Below are positions 56,847 to 64,000 of a stretch of 64,000 nucleotides of DNA, one piece after another (position 1 is the first letter of the stretch; each line of letters begins with the position of its first letter). Made by a program: the position numbers and the translations under genes. This DNA is from Cristatella mucedo (lineage: Eukaryota; Bryozoa; Phylactolaemata; Cristatellidae): positions 1 through 64,000 of the forward strand of contig WPIO01000304.1 of assembly GCA_009760855.2 (NCBI GenBank), in the 5' to 3' direction. The notes below the pieces were generated by a model, which was not told where the DNA came from, searched no databases, and worked only from the letters and a program-made list of their open reading frames with translations.

Positions 56847-56899
56847 CACGGTCTTCCTCACTACCTCCTAAAAAACGAGCACAATGTTTTATGAGTCCC
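56847..56899 (-). CDS. Exon-like segment C, unit 3
   Basis: 53 bp, acceptor and GTAAGTATGG donor kept; reads GLIKHCARFLGGSEEDR. Confidence 0.3.
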
Positions 56900-57295
56900 C
56901 TGAACAAGCAAAAAAGAATGCTTAAATGTATAAAAGCGTGAAAAAATTGCAAATCTACGTACATTCAGAAAATCAAATCTGCGTCTATGCAAATCGGCTC
57001 GCACAGTAGTAAGACTCTTGCAGAGTAGCAATAGCTGACTGGCTTTTATCGCGTGGTGCCGATGGGCAAGCATAAAAACATTCCTGAATTTGTTTGTTCA
57101 CGTGTTAAAATGCTCATGCTAGGTTATAGAGAAAACAAACGCATAGAAACCATTTTCTATCAATTTTCTAAGGTGAATATGCACGTGAACTGCATTCTAA
57201 TTTCCAAGTATTTAATTGCCGTTATTAGACCGGTACTCTACGAAAGCCGGCACTTTGAAGGTACAGGGAGATTCAGGTCCACCTAGAATGTTATT

Positions 57296-57455
57296 AAAAA
57301 AATAAATAGAATTCCTTTCTATAGCATCCCAAGACAACTTAATCTCTATTCTAAGCACTTCACTTATGCCTCAGGGCTCGAGCCCACGACCTCAGCTAGA
57401 CCTTGGTCGGAGCGAGCACCTTCACTGCCGGACCAATCCAGCTCGGCGTATTTGA
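57296..57455 (-). mobile_element. tRNA-derived SINE with L2-A-like tail, unit 3
   Basis: As in units 1 and 2; GGGCTCGAGCCC is kept and the tail reads AAGTGCTTAGAATAGAGATTAAG on minus. Confidence 0.6.
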
Positions 57456-57932
57456 AACTCTCTAAGAATACTTGCATTTGATTTCAAGCCTTAGCTGTTT
57501 CTTGGTTCACCAGAATGGCCGCGGCCTCACATGCACCCTTATTCTTCTGCCATCCATATGCTGAGACTTTGGTTACTGCACGAATAGCGAGCTTAAGCTA
57601 ACGCTTCCCGTGGTTCAGATGCAGTTACGCCGTAGCAACGGCTTGCAGCGACCTCATAACCGCGAGCGTGCTGTTTCAATATGTTTGATGAGGATATTAT
57701 GCGGAAGATTGATTCGTTGGTTCAAAGTGATCGAAACCTTATAGATTGACAGATTATGAGATACAAACACATACCATACGTCATTAATTCATACAGATAG
57801 AGGTCACGCTCGATTGTTGTAAGGAATACCCTCCTCAACGACGCTGGTAGCAATATGAGTTGGTTGCGTGTCGCCAAAGCCAAGAGCGACCGGTGCATGC
57901 CAAGAGTATTTTCACCATAGCTCTTGTTTTTT

Positions 57933-58206
57933 TTAAATGATAACATAATCCTTCCCAAAGAGGTAATTTAAGCTCGCATGATTAGCTTTCACATCTATAT
58001 ACTGAAAACTCACTCGAATTGACATTCGATTAATCGGATTGGGCTGCGAACAAAAAGACAACAAAACTTGTGCATCGTCAAACCAATGCATGAAGGAGCT
58101 CCAGAAAATCAATACCCACGGGCTTGTGCCATGCTCGTTATCAAGATTCCAAAAGTTAATAAGTACATTACTTAGCATGTGTAAGCCTTCTTTTTGCTTT
58201 AGCATG
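57933..58206 (-). CDS. Conserved frame B, unit 3
   Basis: Starts MLKQKEGLHMLSNVL; otherwise identical in protein to units 1 and 2. Length from acceptor-like CTCAG to stop is 274 bp in all three. Confidence 0.4.
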
Positions 58207-58682
58207 CTGAGCCAAACGCGATATCGATTTTCCTTTTCATAATATGTCTTGTGGATATACTCAATCCTGATGATGGCATCTGATTCTCTCGCTGCGAGTT
58301 TAAAATTCCGATTGTAGCGACGTATTCATTCGAGGGCAATAGAAATGAATGTGTAGTATTTTTATTTTAATGAATATACAAGCATTAGGTATTGGAGGAA
58401 TTCTATCTTGATATTTTGACACCCAGATTTAGCCGATCTGTCATCCTTTCGTGGATGCCTGCCAGGCAGACATTCTCCCTGGTCATCTGCTGAATTACTT
58501 CTGATATTATTATTAAAAGGAAAATAATCTAAAATTCTTTGAGCAGGCTTGTGGCTAGTTCAGGTGTTGGGACCGGAATCCGTACTTCCGTTTGGGCCAC
58601 CAAAAAGAGCCAGTAACCAGTAGGTCCTACCTGGTGTCGACTGTGGTCTCCCAGTTAGTAATTAAATCAAAGTAATTTGCAC

Positions 58683-58887
58683 AGGCTCTTTTTTAGATGA
58701 ATAAGCTGCAACTGGTCTCTTTCAATCAAAAGCCACAGAGAGAAACTCGCACACTGGTCCAGCGAAGTTGGCGTGTCTTCTTCCTTTCCATACATTTCCG
58801 ATGAATATCCAGAGGATGCTGGTATGCTGATATTCAATCTGCTTGTCTTATCTATCACCATACTGGTGACAGGTCCTTCTCCACAGG
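58683..58887 (-). CDS. Exon-like frame A, unit 3
   Basis: 205 bp with the same phases. Differences from unit 1 include E to Q (LDQCAS), P to L (LWLLIERD) and R to K (LKKSL). The donor context is CCT|GTGCAA, weaker than in units 1 and 2. Confidence 0.38.
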
Positions 58888-58899
58888 CTGTAGGTAAGG

Positions 58900-59505
58900 G
58901 TTTGTCTGTCGTGAGCGTCGCAGATTGCCACATCACTCCACTTCTCGCCGACCTGCACTGGCTACCAGACAAGCAACGGATTGACTTCAAGGTTTAGTCG
59001 CTCACTTTTAGGTCCCTTCATTCTATTGCTCCAGCATATCTCTCAGATATACTACCGCATCAGGCCAAGCATCGTACCACCCGCTTTTCGGAATCCAACA
59101 GTCAACAAATACCTCTTCCAACCTTAAATCCTTCGGAGACCGTGCATTTAGTTCGTATGCTCCCAAAGCCTGGAACTCCCTCCCGACCTGCGTCAGAACA
59201 TCCCCTGACCTGACCACATGTAATAGGAACCTAAAAACACACCTATTTAGGACAGCCTTTAGTGGATACTTGTGATTTGTCATTGATGTGCTTATGCGTG
59301 CTGACACTATGCATGCTGCCACTAACCACATTTGCATGCTGACCCTGTGCATGTCACCCGTAACCATGTCATTCATTTTGTTTGTTTTTCAAGAACGATT
59401 TTAATTATTATTTAATTACATTTTCTTTGCAGCAAATGTAAAGCACCTAGAAAGAGATTAAGTTCTTTGAGGACGCTTTAGTAAGTGCACTATTATTATT
59501 AAGAG
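58900..59505 (+). mobile_element. L2-A LINE 3' end, unit 3
   Basis: Same position beside frame A. The last ~250 bp differ more from units 1 and 2 than the rest (for example AGTGGATACTTGTGATTTG and GAGGACGCTTTAGTAAGTG), which hints at replacement or conversion from another L2-A copy near the unit end. Confidence 0.8.
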
Positions 59506-60435
59506 GTGATACTCCGCCCACGAGGGGCTGATTTTTTGTGCGTGCAGCGTCTCGGTGACTATTACATATTTGGCTTCGTGTAATGGAATCAATTAGTTTT
59601 TAGGCTTTGGTTTTCTGACTGAGCAATTCGTCAGCCGTTATTGGCTCTCGTGCGCGTATTGGCTAGGTTTTATCGAAATTTCATAATGCTTTTAAGAGCC
59701 AGCGGTATTTTTCACATGCCTGTCAATACTACAACTATTGGGCGAATGCTTTTTCGGCAATGGAATATAGTTAAGAATCTCCGTGGAGCATTTTAATAGT
59801 ACTAAACTGAGTTACAGCTGTAGTTTCAGCCTCTTCATTCCTTAAAGTTATCTAATGGCAATTATTGTGATGCGTCTAACTACTATTATTGAGATGCCAC
59901 ATATTGAACTACAAGATAGTTTTCAGCAGATACTTTCTTCTTCCGATAATTCCGGTTTTGAGCTTTTACACTATTTTTTACACTATTTTTTGAGCTGTAT
60001 TTTACACTATTCTTACACTCTAAAATCAAAGTCTGCTGCCAACTTAACTAAATCCTTTCAAGCAGTGTTGCGTTGCTGCTTTTTCAATGCAATCTTCATT
60101 CCTTAACAGCAATAACGACAAATTAACGCCTATTACTTTTTCTTTTTTAGACGAGATGTCGTCTCTTGGCTACGAAACCTCGGCAAATGCAATCAGATTA
60201 AGTCATTTCAATCCACAAGCTTCGAGTGGGCTGCATACAATGTTACAGTACAAAGACAACTCAGTTATGTGTTTTTTTTTAATTATTGACGAAAATACGT
60301 CTAAATGCATAGGGAATGTATTATTTCCAGCTGCTATGGGCTCCTTGTTGCTAGAGTAATCATGAATGGAAAAAGGGCGGGCCTCGGGGTTCGCGTCTTA
60401 GCGACCTTAGAGAGCTTGCTGCGCTAGTGACTTTG
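59506..60435. other. About 930 bp, unassigned; weak exon candidate on plus
   Basis: Two plus frames lie here (59855-60106 and 60087-60359). Within the second, TTTTCTTTTTTAG (ending 60149) is a good acceptor, followed by DEMSSLGYETSANAIRLSHF and, later, a stop at 60357. I recognise no domain. Chance is as likely as a real last exon. Confidence 0.3.
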
Positions 60436-60439
60436 TCAG

Positions 60440-60610
60440 ACTGTGAATTTAGCTATGCTCCATAAGCCTGTAACTCACTACTGACTGGCTCGCGACATCT
60501 ATTGGCTTGACCACATTAAAAAAGGAGTTAAAGCGCATCTATTCACTGCAGCATTTAGTGGCTCTATAAGATTTGTCTGAAACTCCACGAAGCCACACAG
60601 ACTATATGGG
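60440..60610 (+). mobile_element. L2-A LINE fragment, decayed
   Basis: Matches the stretch TATGCTCC..AAGCCTG.AACTCACT, GACCACATTAAAAA and GCAGCATTTAGTGG of the family C-terminus and early 3' UTR; no tail. Confidence 0.6.
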
Positions 60611-60829
60611 TGTCACCTGCAATAGTTTTATAAAACACACTCAAAGCCTAAGCTTGTTTTGTTACTCATTCGATAATAGCCGACATAGTTGATCTCACTC
60701 GTCAAAGAGAAAGTAAAATGTGTAGCTGTTTTAATACTGCAGCTATGGTCAGTGGAAAAAAGGATAAGTGCAGTGTAAGTAAGGAAAGCATGGAAGTAGC
60801 AGCTCAGGACGGCTGCAAATGATTCGTCA

Positions 60830-60965
60830 CATTCGGCAGCTGGGGCGTAGATGTCGTCCTGTAAAAACTGTGGACGTGAGTTCCAATTACTAGTATCTGC
60901 AGAGAAAAAGCTTTCGTCGCTAACGGTCTTTAAGTGGAGGGAGGGAAAAGCTTATGTATTGTTCA
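60830..60965 (-). mobile_element. L2-B LINE fragment
   Basis: GTAGATGTCGTCCTG, TGTGGACGTGAGTTCCA and GAAAAAGCTTTCGTCGC on plus correspond to the same minus-strand C-terminal region as 12665-12800. The pair followed by R2 occurs in the same order at both places. Confidence 0.5.
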
Positions 60966-61084
60966 TAGAGGACACGGTGGCACCAGGACGCTGAAATTAG
61001 GCTGCAGTTCAGTGAGGTGCGAGTTATTAGAGTATCTCGTTTGCGAGACCTGGTCGTTTTTATTAGTTGCTCAAGTCAAATATC

Positions 61085-61290
61085 GCGATCAATCATCAGT
61101 GTCGAAGGGTACTGATATGCATTAGCTGATACAGTAGCTTTATACCTGGGCCATGGCGTGTAGCATTCAACCGGTGGTCAACTGTACCCGATGGTCATTC
61201 TATTGTTTAACCAAATCAGCATTATTAAAAAAAAGTTTGAAGCCATCACCAACCTATACAATCTTGACTTGAGTGACTCTTACAGCGACT
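61085..61290. repeat. Repeat R2, copy 3
   Basis: AATCATCAGTGTCGAAGG, TTAGCTGATACAGTA, TATACCTGGGCC and ACCAACCTATACAATC align with 8090-8290. The TATA-like box is altered here. Confidence 0.4.
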
Positions 61291-61419
61291 CCAATAAAGA
61301 ATCTTCGCCAACGTCACACTTAAATTTTGCCCTTGGGGTACATATAGCACTGCTTTGACGATCCAGCTATAATGAGTGCCATTTCGATAGTATCTATTGA
61401 GATTATGCACTCTGAAAGC

Positions 61420-61610
61420 TGAAACTCTTCATTGAGCGGTGCCTTCAATTATGAAATGTTTAAGAGCTTGTTTTTGACATAGATGCTAATAAGCTATATG
61501 TATTGAAATGCAGTGAAAAAAATCTTTTAGTGAAACGAATACAAATGAAAAGCCTGACTGTGTCATTCTGTTTGGTTGGTGAGTCATCATTGGCTGAGCT
61601 CCGGCGTAGC
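61420..61610. repeat. Repeat R3, copy 2
   Basis: Aligns with 3570-3770 (GTGCCTTCAATT, GAACGAATACAAATG, AAAGCCTGACTG, TTGGTTGGTGA). Confidence 0.4.
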
Positions 61611-61789
61611 CTCATGCAATGAATATATAATTGATTTGGCAACACGGCACTATTGTGCTAAAATAGGATTGATTGTTGCTAGGCAGTCTACTATTGATTT
61701 GGGCTCTGGCGGCCCGAGCCCAAATACGTTCCCGTTGCATTAGATCGTAATTGGCCGGCCAACTTAACTCTTGTGTTGTTACCTCAATT

Positions 61790-63395
61790 CTAGAAAGTAT
61801 GTTCCAGTCCTGTTTGGAGCTAATCATTTCGCAGAGTCGGTATTCCTTCGGGTGTTGAATGAACTTCTCTGGAATTCAGAAATTAAGTAAAGTCTCTCTG
61901 CTTGTTCTCTTTAAACTTTTGACAGAGTTCGATACTATTGATTGCAAAGTACGTCTTGAGCGTCTGTTATCTTGCCTGGGAATCTCTGGCACTGGACTGC
62001 AATGATTTGGGTCCCACTTCAGTGAGAGACTCCAGATGATTGACTTGAACGGACAAAGATTATCCGAGGGACCACTTAAGCGCGTGGTACTACGGGTCTT
62101 CTGCTGCGATCTCTTCGTTTCAAAGTTTATATTCTCCCTCTCACCGATGTGATTTCCAAGCACAATCTAGGCTTTTACTCCAATGCAGATGACACTCAGC
62201 TGCACCTTAGCTTTGATCACCCCCAGCCCTGCAGCACGTCGAATTTGCTACACTTTGCTGCATGTATTGACGACATTCACCCATGAATGGCAGTAAACGT
62301 TCCTAAATCAAATCAAGACAAAAAGCAACATCAACAGCCTTTTTTGCACAGCAACAATGAGTCTTTACGGCTATTACCGCCGCTTGCATCAGCAATAAGT
62401 TATCGCTCATCACAGTTCGAAATCGTGACCTCTAAGCCGATATCGTGAAAGGCAACGACCTTAGTGTGCCGAACCAAGTTACCGGTCGTGGGAAAACCAA
62501 ATATCTTTCCAAACCTTGGACAGAGCCTAATGCTCACAAGCTGGCTCTAGCTGCCAGCGGGTCCGAAGTGGAATCTTTACCTTATCTAGGCGTCCTGTTA
62601 ACTATAATTATTCGTTAGACGGCCACATCAGCACCATAGTCAAGTTAGCTTTCTCTCGACTGCAAATTGATGCTGAAATACCGGCTTACTTAGGCAGAAA
62701 CTCTACATTAAAACTGGTCCATACGTGCGTCACATCACCGCTTGCTGGCCTACCGGCGTGTGCAATCAGGCGCTTACAGTAGGTGCAAAACTCTGCAGCT
62801 AGGCTGTTCTGTCGTGAGCCACACCTGCCACGTCACACCATTTCTCGCCGAGTTACACTGGCTGCCAGTCAAGTTACGCATCGAATTGAAGGTTTTGTCG
62901 CTCACTTTTAGGTCGCTTCATCATTTGGCTCGAGCATATCGATTCAATCACCAGGCCAAGCATCATAACACCCGCTTTTCGCTCTCAAACTGTTTGCCTA
63001 TACCTTGTACAAATCCTTAGATTCTTTGGAGAACGTGTATTTGGTTCATATGCTCCCAAAGCCTGGAACTCACTCCCGACTTGCGTCAAGACATCCCAGA
63101 CTTGACCACATTTAAAAATAACTTAAAAACGCAATTTCTACGACAGCATTTAGCGGGTCCCTGTGATTCGTCCTTCATGTGCTCATGAGTGCTGATACTG
63201 TGCTTGCTGCCACTAACCACACTTGCATGCTGACACTGTGCAAGTCACCCATAACCATGTTATACATGTTGCTTATCAACCATGATATCACTCAAAATTC
63301 AATCGTGTTTCCTTTCCAGCAAATGTAAAAATCGCTAGAAAGAGACTGAGCTCTCTGAGCGAGCTTTATCAAGTGTATTATTACTAATATGATTA
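61790..63395 (+). pseudogene. L2-A LINE, RT to tail, old copy
   Basis: Begins at the FQS.F.ANHF motif and passes a decayed DTIDCKVRLERL (61930-61965), a YADDTQL-like FYSNADDTQLHLSFDHPQP (62170-62225), then a ~200-bp stretch that does not match the family (62300-62540). It resumes in the SLDGHIST.VKLAFSRLQ region, LLAGLPACAIRRLQ, PFLAELHWLPVKLRIELKVLSLTFRSLHHLARAY and a complete 3' UTR with a hairpin whose loop side is altered (AAAAATCGC...GCGAGCTTT). Heavily broken. Confidence 0.75.
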
Positions 63396-63399
63396 TTAA

Positions 63400-64000
63400 C
63401 ATTATCCCGTCTCGACTTCTGTAACTCACGGCTTGCTGGTCTACTGGCATCTGTAATCAAGACCTTTCTTCAGATAGGATTGCCTGTCGTGAGCGTTTAA
63501 GTTCCACATAAAAAGATTTCTCGCCAACCTGTTCAGGCTTGTAATAAAGTATCATATATGCTTCAAGGTTTCGTCACTTACTTGTAGGTCCGTTCATGCT
63601 CTGGCTCCAGGCTACCTAACAGCACTACTCCCCACAGGTCAAGCATGTTACAACCAGCTCATTTGACGCAAATCGTTTAGAAGCACCTGATTTAATCATA
63701 AAACTCTTTGGATACCCTGCTTACAGTTCACATGCTCCCAAAGCCTGTAAATCACTTCTGGAGAGCCTCACCACGTATACTGGCATAACGACATTTAAAA
63801 AAGCTTAAAACTTAACCTTGTTATTCCAGAATTTAGAAGGTCTTTATATTTATCCTTTGAGTGCACGTGCCTGCTTACACTGAACCTGCTGCTTGCGGAT
63901 GGTACCAAACATCGTTTGATCAAACTTTCTATACAGCATCTGTAAATTGCATAGAAATATATTGACTTCTCTAAGAGCGCTATACAAAATTATTAATATT
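63400..64000 (+). mobile_element. L2-A LINE C-terminus to tail, runs off the window
   Basis: Starts at CGTCTCGACTTCTGTAAC (SRLDFCNS) directly after the preceding L2 tail. Keeps decayed LLAGLLASVIK, RSVHALAPGYL and 3' UTR sequence and ends ATAGAAATATATTGACTTC...GCGCTATACAAAATTATTAATATT at the window edge. Confidence 0.7.

Larger units (their letters stand above)
53236..59505. repeat. 6.4-kb tandem unit, copy 3
   Basis: Same order as the others; length about 6.27 kb with several small deletions (for example around 56265, where ~60 bp present in units 1 and 2 are missing). It ends with the ATT tail of its L2-A copy, after which unrelated sequence begins. Confidence 0.9.

Noticed and set aside
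63400-64000. Possible new element at the window end
   Set aside because: It matches the L2-A C-terminus and 3' UTR throughout; just a decayed copy cut by the window edge.

Overview
This is nuclear DNA from an animal. There are no operons or bacterial genes. Candidate exons are flanked by GT...AG splice signals, two of them encode complement control protein (CCP/sushi) domains, and most of the window is decayed transposable elements. The host cannot be named from the window alone. The L2-type LINEs with (ATT)n tails, restriction-like-endonuclease LINEs, FLYWCH/MULE transposon and CCP exons fit several invertebrate or early-chordate lineages.

Layout. 0-5 kb: a candidate first exon on + (251-376), a candidate signal-peptide exon on - (4157-4211), and L2 scraps. 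5-8 kb: two degenerate L2 bodies. 8-14.3 kb: three copies of an unclassified repeat (R1) surrounding an inverted L2 structure at 10.3-12.6 kb, which holds the only long open reverse-transcriptase frame. 14.7-16.0 kb: a solo LTR with internal 123-bp repeats. 16-19.2 kb: L2 fragments in both orientations. 20.1-27.9 kb: three same-strand copies of an R2/NeSL-like LINE beside AC/TG microsatellites. 28-31 kb: little recognisable. 31.9-33.1 kb: L2 copies, one broken by a SPIN/URR1-like hAT MITE. 34.9-35.5 kb: two CCP exons on the minus strand. 35.9-37.5 kb: a dead FLYWCH-MULE transposon. 37.7-39.6 kb: more L2. 40.0-59.5 kb: three tandem copies of a ~6.4-kb unit. 59.5-64 kb: unassigned DNA and L2 copies.

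The main biological point is the 6.4-kb triplication. Each unit keeps, on the minus strand, the same 205-bp exon-like frame (phase 1 to phase 2), a 274-bp frame identical in protein sequence in all three units, and a 53-bp exon-like segment with a GTAAGT donor. The 205-bp frame and the 274-bp frame look faintly CUB-like. They lie upstream, in transcription order, of the CCP exons. One possible model is a secreted CUB/CCP-type gene whose modules were multiplied by tandem duplication; this is inference.

Two L2 families are used below. L2-A has a 3' end of about 60 bp that folds as a hairpin (aaagcgcc ... ggcgcttt) followed by (ATT)n. L2-B ends near an ACAGAGATACATA-like sequence. A tRNA-headed SINE in the 6.4-kb units appears to carry an L2-A-like tail. 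Coordinates of repeat edges were read by eye and may be off by tens of bases.
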